Shown here: one piece after another, positions 35,003-42,497 of the stretch
Numbering within the stretch: the first letter of the stretch is position 1
Layout of the letters: each line of letters starts with the position of its first letter
Assembly (NCBI GenBank): GCA_022760475.1
Contig: JALEFZ010000037.1
Coordinates: 1 to 64,000 of the forward strand
From: Bacteroidia bacterium
GTDB lineage: Bacteria > Bacteroidota > Bacteroidia > J057
Direction: 5' to 3'
DNA: 64,000 nucleotides
The notes under the pieces: generated by a model
What the model was told of the DNA's origin: nothing
Databases searched by the model: none
The model's input: the letters and a program-made list of their open reading frames with translations, nothing else
Made by a program: the position numbers and the translations under genes

Positions 35003-35057
35003 ATCTACACAACTAATTTATTTTGAAAATAGTTAAGAGCAGAAAAAATAACGACAA

Positions 35058-35600
35058 ATGAGCAACTTTTCCTTACATAACTTAAACTTCAAACTTCCCA
35101 GTGTCTCTGGTGAGGAAATCTCCCTGGCTAATTATTCCCAATCAAGTGCAATTATTATAATTTTTACATGTAATCATTGCCCCTATGCCATTGCCTACGA
35201 AGAAAGATTAATAAAACTGGCAAAAACTTACAGCCCCAAAGGCATCCCCCTCATTGCGATAAGTTCAAACGACGCCAAACAGTACCCCCAAGACTCCTTT
35301 GAAAGGATGAAAGAGAGAGCTGCCGAGAAAGGCTTCAATTTCCCCTACCTTTATGATGAAAGTCAGGAGGTTGCAAAATCCTTTGGTGCAAAACGTACTC
35401 CGCATGCCTTCATTTTAAAGGCTGAATCAGAGGACATGTGGCAAATATTGTACAGTGGTGCAATCGATGACAATTATAAAAATGAACAATTTGTCAAAAA
35501 ATCTTACTTATCAAACAGCCTGGATCAACTTTTAGCCCAAGGTAAACTTGCCCCTTGGCACACAGAATCCATAGGGTGTACCATAAAATGGAAGATGTGA
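35058..35600 (+). CDS. Cytosolic thioredoxin-fold (AhpC/TSA-like) protein
   Basis: This 180-residue protein is a paralog of the exported protein at 33843-34448 but lacks a signal peptide. It keeps FTCNHCPYAIAYEER (C38, C41), AISSNDAKQYPQDSFERM, FGAKRTPHAFIL, YSGAIDDNYKNE and the C-terminal SIGCTIKW. Conservation of the third cysteine suggests it acts in catalysis or resolution. Placed divergently from the exported pair, it may be the cytosolic counterpart of the same redox function. The substrate is unknown. Confidence 0.86.
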   Translation: MSNFSLHNLNFKLPSVSGEEISLANYSQSSAIIIIFTCNHCPYAIAYEERLIKLAKTYSPKGIPLIAISSNDAKQYPQDSFERMKERAAEKGFNFPYLYDESQEVAKSFGAKRTPHAFILKAESEDMWQILYSGAIDDNYKNEQFVKKSYLSNSLDQLLAQGKLAPWHTESIGCTIKWKM

Positions 35601-35650
35601 CTACTTTAGCCAACGGAAATCCAACATTTGGATAATTAATTGATAATACT

Positions 35651-36916
35651 TTGATAAAATCAAATATAACATCCAGAGGACTTGAGAATTCTTCCCTCGA
35701 ATCTGTCAAGAATTCACTGCTATCCTGGGCCATGAACTTCCCCTTTATTTGTGCCCTGGACAATTGCAATCACGAAATAGACAGATATGGAAGATTCGAA
35801 TTTCTGCTGGGAGTTTCATCAAAAAAAACTGCATTATTTAAAAATTGGAATGAAATACAAGAATATAAAGGGTCATGGTTGATGGGCTTACTGCCTTATG
35901 AACTGAAAGATCAATTTGAGAAGCAAATTTTCACCTCTAAAGAAGCCAGCATTACCTTCCCACTCATACCCTTATTTGAACCGGAATTTGTCGTGGGAAT
36001 AAAAAGAGGTAGTCAAGATGCTGAGATCCTAAAAGGCAATCCAACTGGCTTACTAGAATCCAGTCCCCTTCAGAAACCGCCAAAGCAGGCATGGAAATTT
36101 CAACCCAACTTTACAAAAGAAGGATACCTCAAAACCATCAAAAAGCTCCAGCAGCATATCGTTGATGGCGATATCTATGAAGTAAACCTTGCCCAAGCCT
36201 TTACGGCCAAAGGCAAACTTCAAGAGCCTGACTTTTGGTTTCGCCAATTAACCAAAGTTTCTCCTGTTCCATTTGCGGCATTTATTAGGTGGGAGGATCA
36301 ATATCTACTATGTGCTTCTCCAGAAAGATTTCTTCAACACAAAGATGGCATTCTGCGGACTCAACCCATCAAAGGGACAGCCCCTCGAAGTGCCAATCCC
36401 ACAAAGGATAAAGCCCATTTTGACTACCTCTATGGTTCTGAAAAGGAAAAAGCAGAGAATGTCATGATTGTGGATCTCTCTCGCAATGACCTTTACAGAT
36501 CAAGTATTCCTCACTCAGTCCATGTTCCCCATCTATTTGAAATTCAGGCATTTCCTCAGGTTTACCAAATGGTGTCAACCATCGAGGGGCAAAAAGACCC
36601 AGCATTGCCTTGGCATGAAGTCATATCCAGATGTTTCCCTCCTGGTTCCATGACAGGAGCCCCCAAGGTCAAAAGCATGGAGTTGATTGACAGATATGAG
36701 CCATTCAGTCGAGGAATATATGCTGGTTCTGCAGGCTATGTCATGCCAAATGGCGAATTTGACTGGAATGTGATCATTCGATCCCTGGTGTATGACGATG
36801 CCCGAGAATTACTTTCTTATCATGTGGGTGGAGCCATCACCTACGACTCCGATCCCATGATGGAATATGAAGAAACCCTGCTAAAAGCAAGTGCGCTTAG
36901 GCGAATATTTGGATAG
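35651..36916 (+). CDS. pabB: Aminodeoxychorismate synthase component I
   Basis: The 421-residue chorismate-binding enzyme has IVDGDIYEVNLAQAF, RTQPIKGTAPRSAN, VMIVDLSRNDL and CFPPGSMTGAPKVKSMELI. PIKGT, with the lysine that attacks chorismate C2, separates PabB from anthranilate synthase TrpE (PIAGT). It makes aminodeoxychorismate for folate. The first codon is TTG at 35651, because an in-frame stop lies at 35633-35635 and no ATG precedes the conserved N-terminal segment (next ATG 35732). The amidotransferase (PabA) and lyase (PabC) genes are not adjacent. Confidence 0.92.
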   Translation: MIKSNITSRGLENSSLESVKNSLLSWAMNFPFICALDNCNHEIDRYGRFEFLLGVSSKKTALFKNWNEIQEYKGSWLMGLLPYELKDQFEKQIFTSKEASITFPLIPLFEPEFVVGIKRGSQDAEILKGNPTGLLESSPLQKPPKQAWKFQPNFTKEGYLKTIKKLQQHIVDGDIYEVNLAQAFTAKGKLQEPDFWFRQLTKVSPVPFAAFIRWEDQYLLCASPERFLQHKDGILRTQPIKGTAPRSANPTKDKAHFDYLYGSEKEKAENVMIVDLSRNDLYRSSIPHSVHVPHLFEIQAFPQVYQMVSTIEGQKDPALPWHEVISRCFPPGSMTGAPKVKSMELIDRYEPFSRGIYAGSAGYVMPNGEFDWNVIIRSLVYDDARELLSYHVGGAITYDSDPMMEYEETLLKASALRRIFG

Positions 36917-37099
36917 AGATCGGAAGAAATATTTTCTTGGCGAGACAAGCCTAGCTTGCCAAATAATTCTAAATATTGGATTATTTCAAAATAAATAGCT
37001 ATTTTAATTATCGTAGTATTTAGGTTAATTATTTATCCTCACCTACTTCCCGCATATAGCCTCCTATTTAGTTGTAAAGGCCACATAATACAAGAAGTC

Positions 37100-37180
37100 C
37101 TGACTAACTTTTTTTGGTTAGTCAGAGGAATTGTGCGCAAGTGATAATGCCGCTAAGAAACAATTATCACATGATATTTG
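37100..37180 (+). promoter_or_regulatory. Double-hairpin region and candidate promoter before the T9SS cargo gene
   Basis: The 293-bp spacer after pabB holds two perfect inverted repeats. One is CTGACTAAC (37100-37108)/GTTAGTCAG (37117-37125) with an 8-nt T-rich loop. The other is GTGATAAT (37141-37148)/ATTATCAC (37163-37170). GATATTTG (37173-37180) is one base off the TAnnTTTG -7 consensus, 30 bp before the start. The first hairpin may end pabB, although no T-run follows; the second lies where an operator could sit. Confidence 0.4.
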
Positions 37181-37209
37181 GCTATTTCTAAATTAACCAA
37201 CCTATATCT

Positions 37210-38793
37210 ATGAAACGTAGAAGCATTACCATTTTTGCAGGACTCTTTTTCCTGCTTAGCAATTTTTTATCTGCCCAACAAGCTGCCATTCTCGATAGCA
37301 ATGATGTAAGTATTCGAATCAATCCGGCTGGTACCATTTCGTGGGACCTCGTAGGCTTTCCAGGCTGTGAGATTCCAAAAGGAAGTGGTTCACATTGCCT
37401 TTTTGCCGGGGAACTATGGATGGGAGCCATTGACGATGGAGGCAGCTTAAGGGTCTCAGCACAAACTTACCGCCAGAGTGGTGTTGATTTTGATGCGGGG
37501 CCCATTGCCAAAACCTATTCCACAGCTTATGATTCTATTTACAACCGAGTCTGGGAAGTAAGTATGACTGAAATCATTCAACACCAAAACCTTGTAGGTT
37601 CGCCCAATTATGTGGTACCCGAAGCCATTGAAAACTGGCCTGCATTTGGGGACACACTCAATGGCATGACCTATGAATTGGCCCCTTTTTTCGATGTTGA
37701 TAACAATGGACTCTATGAGCCAGCAAAAGGAGACTATCCTTCTATCAAGGGAGATAAAGCGGTCTTTTTTATGTTTAATGACCTCAGAAATCCCAATACT
37801 GAAACTTTAGGAATGTCTCTGGGTGCAGAAATTAAGGGGCTGGTCTACCAATTTGACCAGGCTACAGGAGATCCGTTGGACCAGACTGTTTTCTTTTCCT
37901 ATTCGATCAGCAATAAGTCAAATTCTCCATGGAATGACTATTATGCCTCACTATGGCTAGATGTAGACCTGGGGAGTTTCAATGACGACATGGTTGGGAC
38001 AGACTCTTTGAGAAATACTGTATTTGCCTACAATGGAGACAATGACGATGCGGGTACGGGAGGATATGGGATCAATCCTCCAGCTATCGGGCTAAGCTAC
38101 CTGAATCAGGATCTTGCCTATTCAATTAAGTATGTAAATAATTTTTCACCTTCAGGGAATCCTCAATCGCCGCAGGATTATTACAATTACTTAAGGGGTA
38201 GGTGGAAAGACAGCACAAGTTTGACCTTCGGAGGAAATGGTTATGGAGGAAATATTCCTACCCGCTATATCTTTCCAGGCAATGTCACCGATTCAAGTCA
38301 ATGGTCAGAAATATCTTCGGGCAATTTTCCTGCTGATACCAGGGTGATGGGATCTGTAGGCCCATTTACAATTCTTCCTGGAGAAAGTCTCTGCATGGAT
38401 ATGGCATTGGTATTTGCCAGGGGAGACACCACCGATCATCTTGAAAATGTCCTGCTCCTGGGAGACAGGATTGACGAAGTCATAAACTTCTTCGGGGAAC
38501 AATCCTCATTATGCAATTTTCCGATAGGAAATGTGAGTAATGAGGAAATTGTTGGTGAAAATTGGGCAATTGGCCCTAATCCCGTCGGTCAGGAACTTGG
38601 CATTCATTATACCGGCGAAGCCATGAAGCCTACAATCCTGCGCGTATTCGCAGCCAATGGGAGCCTCATCGATAGGGTTTTGCTGACTAAAAATAGTACC
38701 CAGCTTAATTGGAGCGACTATAGCCCAGGCATATATTACCTGATGATTCAACAGGGATCACAGTCATTTTATAAAAAACTACTCAAGGAATAA
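37210..38793 (+). CDS. Large secreted protein with T9SS C-terminal sorting domain
   Basis: The 527-residue protein has a signal peptide (GLFFLLSNFLSAQQ) and a long body rich in Asp, Gly, Asn and aromatics. Examples are DVDNNGLYEPAKGDYPSIKG (possible Ca-binding type III-like segment) and GNGYGGNIPTRYIFPGN. The last 75 residues are a type A sorting domain (IGPNPVGQELGIHY, SPGIYYLMI, FYKKLLKE). It is thus exported through T9SS. The body pattern is common among large Bacteroidota secreted proteins of unknown function; no catalytic site was seen. Confidence 0.82.
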   Translation: MKRRSITIFAGLFFLLSNFLSAQQAAILDSNDVSIRINPAGTISWDLVGFPGCEIPKGSGSHCLFAGELWMGAIDDGGSLRVSAQTYRQSGVDFDAGPIAKTYSTAYDSIYNRVWEVSMTEIIQHQNLVGSPNYVVPEAIENWPAFGDTLNGMTYELAPFFDVDNNGLYEPAKGDYPSIKGDKAVFFMFNDLRNPNTETLGMSLGAEIKGLVYQFDQATGDPLDQTVFFSYSISNKSNSPWNDYYASLWLDVDLGSFNDDMVGTDSLRNTVFAYNGDNDDAGTGGYGINPPAIGLSYLNQDLAYSIKYVNNFSPSGNPQSPQDYYNYLRGRWKDSTSLTFGGNGYGGNIPTRYIFPGNVTDSSQWSEISSGNFPADTRVMGSVGPFTILPGESLCMDMALVFARGDTTDHLENVLLLGDRIDEVINFFGEQSSLCNFPIGNVSNEEIVGENWAIGPNPVGQELGIHYTGEAMKPTILRVFAANGSLIDRVLLTKNSTQLNWSDYSPGIYYLMIQQGSQSFYKKLLKE

Positions 38794-38797
38794 GTTA

Positions 38798-38844
38798 AAA
38801 GCATAAGGCATCCCATTATTGAGATGCCTTATGCTTTATTTTTT
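38798..38844 (+). terminator. Terminator of the T9SS cargo gene
   Basis: AAAGCATAAGGCATC (38798-38812) and GATGCCTTATGCTTT (38823-38837) form a perfect 15-bp stem followed by ATTTTTT. It also lies just past the stop of the convergent NHL gene and may act for it weakly. Confidence 0.92.
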
Positions 38845-38862
38845 GACCTGCTGATATTCCAA

Positions 38863-40065
38863 TTACCTGAAATCCGAGCTTAGCCTAAAGCGAAGAATAC
38901 GTCCGTTCCCACCATCTGCCACGTAGAGAATTTCATTGTCGTAGGTAACAGCCCTTGGATTGTCAAACTGGGACAGACCTTCTCCTCGTCCACCAAAGGA
39001 AACTCTGATGTTTCTATCAGTGTTAAATACTGCTGGAGGATTCACTCCTTCGATTCCAGTACCACTGAACTGGAAAACTGAGTCTTTTGCCTGGTCAACG
39101 ACCCATACATAGTTGGTACCATCACCTGCAACAGTTACATCTACAGGCCTTTCAAACTTAAAGGGTTCCAGCAAAAATCCGTCTCCGATGGAACTATCAC
39201 CCACAATCAGTGGAGCTGTTTCAAAGTTAGCCCCAAAATTCCCAAATGTGAGTATTACCTTTTGAACTCGAAGAACATTATCAGGATCTATGGAAGTATA
39301 ATAGAAATCCTGTACTTCCAATTGATTCAGAGCAATGTTTCCCTGAGGGGGTTGAATCATGGACGAAATCCCCTGTGGTTTTTTGAAAAAGTCCCTGAAT
39401 GTCCCGATAGAGGTAACAATGGAAACCGGAGAAACCAACTCATCCTGTGCATTGAACAATAGAATCGCATCGTCCGGCCCACCAAACTGTATGGTGGTAT
39501 TATCCGGACCATTCCTCGAGACATAGAAATCTCCAAGGCCAAGCGGTGCCATTCCCCTAAAACTTACCTCCTCATCTGTTGGGTCTGGAATTCCGGTTTT
39601 GAAATAGAAAGGATGGACAATTTTATTCTCAATGAATGCATTCTTCAATCCATATCCTCCAGTTCCGGTTTTATTCAAATCCAGCCTATAAATCGTTGGC
39701 AAAGTAAAAGTGTCCCTTACAATTACGGTATCGAGGGTACCAGAAGCTAGGATATCGAGGCTTCTGTCCTGGGCAATAGCAATCAGGCCAGGAATTTTGA
39801 ATCTCCCAAGCTCATTGCCAGCCTGGTCATAAGAAATGATCTCTTCTGCAACTGAATCCGCAATATAGATTAGCTCATCCCAACCCACGATAATATCAAC
39901 CGGATATTCCATATCATCCCAGACAGGCAAAATAGGCACATAACCAATCTCACTTTCTTCAAAATTGGGTTCATCCAAAAAATCAATTTTGGTCTTTTCA
40001 CCGAAGAAGTTTTCGCAACCCAGCGAAAGAAGAATCAAGGGGAGTAGTATGACTAAATATTTCAT
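38863..40065 (-). CDS. NHL-repeat beta-propeller lipoprotein
   Basis: This lipoprotein of about 400 residues (lipobox LLSLGC, Cys17) has NHL/6-bladed propeller repeats. Examples are DDMEYPVDIIVGWDELIYIA, RPVDVTVAGDGTNYVWVVD and FDNPRAVTYDNEILYVADGG. Such surface propellers mediate binding. I use ATG 40065, because the earlier ATG (40101) would overlap the upstream gene and put polar residues before the signal. The upstream gene encodes a PorV/PorQ-family barrel, with 10 bp between them, so a joint envelope role is likely. Confidence 0.84.
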   Translation of the reverse strand: MKYLVILLPLILLSLGCENFFGEKTKIDFLDEPNFEESEIGYVPILPVWDDMEYPVDIIVGWDELIYIADSVAEEIISYDQAGNELGRFKIPGLIAIAQDRSLDILASGTLDTVIVRDTFTLPTIYRLDLNKTGTGGYGLKNAFIENKIVHPFYFKTGIPDPTDEEVSFRGMAPLGLGDFYVSRNGPDNTTIQFGGPDDAILLFNAQDELVSPVSIVTSIGTFRDFFKKPQGISSMIQPPQGNIALNQLEVQDFYYTSIDPDNVLRVQKVILTFGNFGANFETAPLIVGDSSIGDGFLLEPFKFERPVDVTVAGDGTNYVWVVDQAKDSVFQFSGTGIEGVNPPAVFNTDRNIRVSFGGRGEGLSQFDNPRAVTYDNEILYVADGGNGRILRFRLSSDFR

Positions 40066-40075
40066 TTTCAATGGT

Positions 40076-41092
40076 CTAATTGGAGTTGGAACGATCAGCA
40101 TTGTTCAAGGTAAAGTTAAGTCCAACCCTGTGCACCTGCCCAAGAAAGCGATGGGGCGTAAGGCTATAATCGAACATTAGGGGATTCCTTCCAAGCCTCG
40201 TTCTGATGCCAAGCCCTGCGGTGGGAAAGTCCTGATCAGCAACATTGATCTGATATCCTAAACGAAGGAAGATCAACTTACGGTATTCGTACTCCAAGCC
40301 AAATCGAAGGTTTTCCGAATTGTCATTGGGGTGATTCAGTTGGAAGAGGGTAGTCAAGGATTGGGTGCCGTCTTCCTTTTTCCATGGGACCAATGACAAA
40401 CCTACCTTAAATACAGTAGGAGCAGGATAAGCTTCAAGGGTAACTGGACCTGTATTGAAGATATCCTCCTGGTCAATCGTCCCTCCCAGACGGGAATTGG
40501 GTCCAAAGTTCTGAACAAGCACTGCAAATCGAAGGTCTTTGACATCCAGTCTATAGAGAAATCCGATGTCGAGTACCCCGGTATTTGCTGTTAATTCAGC
40601 TAATTGTTCATGAACATATTTGAAGGTGGCTCCCCAGGAGAATCGCTCGGTAAGTTGTTTGCTGTAAGAAAGGCCAGCAGCATAATAGTTTGCATAGAAT
40701 CTCTCACCTGTTCCATTGGGCTGAAAAACAGTCCTTACTTCCATAGGGCCGGAGTTTAGTGAAGAAACTGACAAGCCCATTGTTCCCCACTTAAATGGCT
40801 GATTTACACTTAAAAAGGCATAATTGATATCGGCAAACCAAAAAGTATTTGCTGCTGCGACAGAAAGCCCATCAATTTCGTCCAGGGCTGCTGGATTTAC
40901 AAAGGAAGAGTATCCATCTCCACTTAAGACAACGTTGGCGCCTGCCAATCCCGCAGCTCTGGGATTCACTTCCATTTTCAGGAAGGTAAGGCTTGAAATT
41001 CCTGCTCTTTGCCCTCCAAGGTTGGGAAATAGTTGGGCATAACTCAGATTTATTCCAAAAACCAATACAACAATTAGGGTAAAAATTCGCAT
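40076..41092 (-). CDS. PorV/PorQ family outer-membrane protein
   Basis: The 338-residue beta-barrel protein has a signal peptide (FTLIVVLVFGINLSYAQ). The family's N-terminal signature is FLKMEVNPRAAGLAGANVVL, then SSFVNPAALDEI. The rest alternates as barrel strands. PorV-family proteins work with the type IX secretion system: PorV shuttles cargo to the attachment complex. The two T9SS cargos in the window make this relevant, but this paralog's exact role is not known. The start is ATG 41092 rather than a TTG six bases upstream. The NHL lipoprotein gene follows at 10 bp. Confidence 0.87.
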   Translation of the reverse strand: MRIFTLIVVLVFGINLSYAQLFPNLGGQRAGISSLTFLKMEVNPRAAGLAGANVVLSGDGYSSFVNPAALDEIDGLSVAAANTFWFADINYAFLSVNQPFKWGTMGLSVSSLNSGPMEVRTVFQPNGTGERFYANYYAAGLSYSKQLTERFSWGATFKYVHEQLAELTANTGVLDIGFLYRLDVKDLRFAVLVQNFGPNSRLGGTIDQEDIFNTGPVTLEAYPAPTVFKVGLSLVPWKKEDGTQSLTTLFQLNHPNDNSENLRFGLEYEYRKLIFLRLGYQINVADQDFPTAGLGIRTRLGRNPLMFDYSLTPHRFLGQVHRVGLNFTLNNADRSNSN

Positions 41093-41290
41093 AAACAAGC
41101 TTGTGGTATTTGTAAGGACAATATGCTCCGGTTTGAAGCGTCAAGTTATACAATACAACGTGCCGAAGCGTAAAGAAATGATTAAATGTGGCATGAAAAT
41201 CAGATTTTTTTGGAATGCCAGCAGAATTATTCCGTTATTTCATTAGCTCATTTCTGAAAACGCGCTGGCAAAGGCTTCAAAATTGACCAT

Positions 41291-41950
41291 ATGCCATTTT
41301 TTGAAGGATTTTTAGTGGGCTTGGCCTTTATAGGTTTTTTTGGCCCTGTATTTTTCACGCTTATCTACAGTACCCTCGAGTATGGATGGCGTTCGGGACT
41401 TGCGGTTGTAGCGGGTATTTTCACCGGAGACGCATTGGGAGTTCTGGTGCTGGAATTCTTGGGCATTAAAAGCCTGATCATTCAGCCCCAAAATATGTGG
41501 TACATCGGGATCATTGGTGGTATCATTGTCATTGGTCTGGGTATCAAATTTTTAGTTCGCCCTCAAATGAACATGGGGGAAGTCAAAAAGCTAAAAGCAG
41601 GAAATTTTCTTGGATTTTGGTCTCAGGGTTTCCTCGTAAATTTCGTCAACCCCTTTCTATTTGCAGTTTGGCTCCTCCTGATGGCAGGGGCAACCAGTAC
41701 CTTTCCTGACACCAACGACTATTATTGGTTTTTGGCAGGGGTTTTACTTGGAATTCCTACCCAGGATGCGAGCAAAGTCCTCCTTTCTCACAAAATAAAG
41801 TACCTCCTCAGCAACAATTGGCTGAAATGGATTTACCGAAGTGTTGGTATCATTTTGGTTATCTTTGGAACCTGGATCATGTTCAAAACCAATCAAAATC
41901 CCGACATTACCCAATGGGAAACTCCGCAGCATACTGGATTACAAAATTAG
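41291..41950 (+). CDS. LysE/RhtB family amino-acid exporter
   Basis: The 219-residue membrane protein has about six hydrophobic segments. The N-terminal LysE-type motif is LVGLAFIGFFGPVFFTLI, followed by GLAVVAGIFTGDALGVLVLE. SQGFLVNFVNPFLFAVWLLL matches the central conserved Asn-Pro segment. LysE transporters export amino acids or their analogs; the substrate is unknown here. Its last 37 nt overlap the next gene's start in a different frame, giving translational coupling with a DUF985 cupin. Confidence 0.86.
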   Translation: MPFFEGFLVGLAFIGFFGPVFFTLIYSTLEYGWRSGLAVVAGIFTGDALGVLVLEFLGIKSLIIQPQNMWYIGIIGGIIVIGLGIKFLVRPQMNMGEVKKLKAGNFLGFWSQGFLVNFVNPFLFAVWLLLMAGATSTFPDTNDYYWFLAGVLLGIPTQDASKVLLSHKIKYLLSNNWLKWIYRSVGIILVIFGTWIMFKTNQNPDITQWETPQHTGLQN

Positions 41951-42423
41951 GACTGGAAGAGCATCCTGAAGGAGGATTCTTCAGGGAAGTCTATCGCTCT
42001 GATGAACAGATTACGCAATCGGGATTGCCTGAGCGATATTCTGGTGAGCGAAGCATATCGACCAGCATTTACTTTTTGCTTACCTCCGAAAAATTTTCTG
42101 CATTCCATAAGGTAAATAGCGATGAAGGCTGGCATTATTATCAAGGGACTCAACCGGTTATCCTATACATCATTTCGCCCGAAGGAAAATTATCCAAGGT
42201 AATGCTCGGCCCAGCCTTTGAGTTGGGACAAAAGTTCCAGCACGTAGTTCCTGCTAATCACTGGTTTGCAGCTGCAATCCCTGGAGAAGGAAACTATGCC
42301 TTGGTAGGCTGTACAGTCGCTCCTGGATTTGATTTTGAAGATTTTGAATTGGCAAAAAAAGATAAGCTACAAAAGAAGTTTCCTTCACATAAAAGCCTGA
42401 TCAACAAAATGTGCAGGTCATGA
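41914..42423 (+). CDS. DUF985 cupin protein
   Basis: The 169-residue protein is a cupin of the DUF985 (Cupin_5) type. LGLEEHPEGGFFREVYRS is the family signature, with SIYFLLTSEKFSAFHKVNSD (His ligand) and NHWFAAAI and VGCTVAPGFDFEDFELA towards the end. Start ATG 41914 overlaps the LysE gene by 37 nt; an in-frame ATG at 41725 would overlap much more of it and add residues foreign to the family. The enzymatic role is unknown. A perfect hairpin terminator follows. Confidence 0.88.
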   Translation: MGNSAAYWITKLGLEEHPEGGFFREVYRSDEQITQSGLPERYSGERSISTSIYFLLTSEKFSAFHKVNSDEGWHYYQGTQPVILYIISPEGKLSKVMLGPAFELGQKFQHVVPANHWFAAAIPGEGNYALVGCTVAPGFDFEDFELAKKDKLQKKFPSHKSLINKMCRS

Positions 42424-42445
42424 TTGTGTGGAAGTAAAAGAATAG

Positions 42446-42483
42446 AAAATGGGCAATAGAAATAATTCCTATTGCCCATTTGT
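42446..42483. terminator. Bidirectional terminator
   Basis: ATGGGCAATAG (42449-42459) and CTATTGCCCAT (42469-42479) are perfect 11-bp arms with A and T runs outside. It lies between the convergent cupin and GH3 genes. Confidence 0.88.
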
Positions 42484-42497
42484 ATATAGAAAGATGA

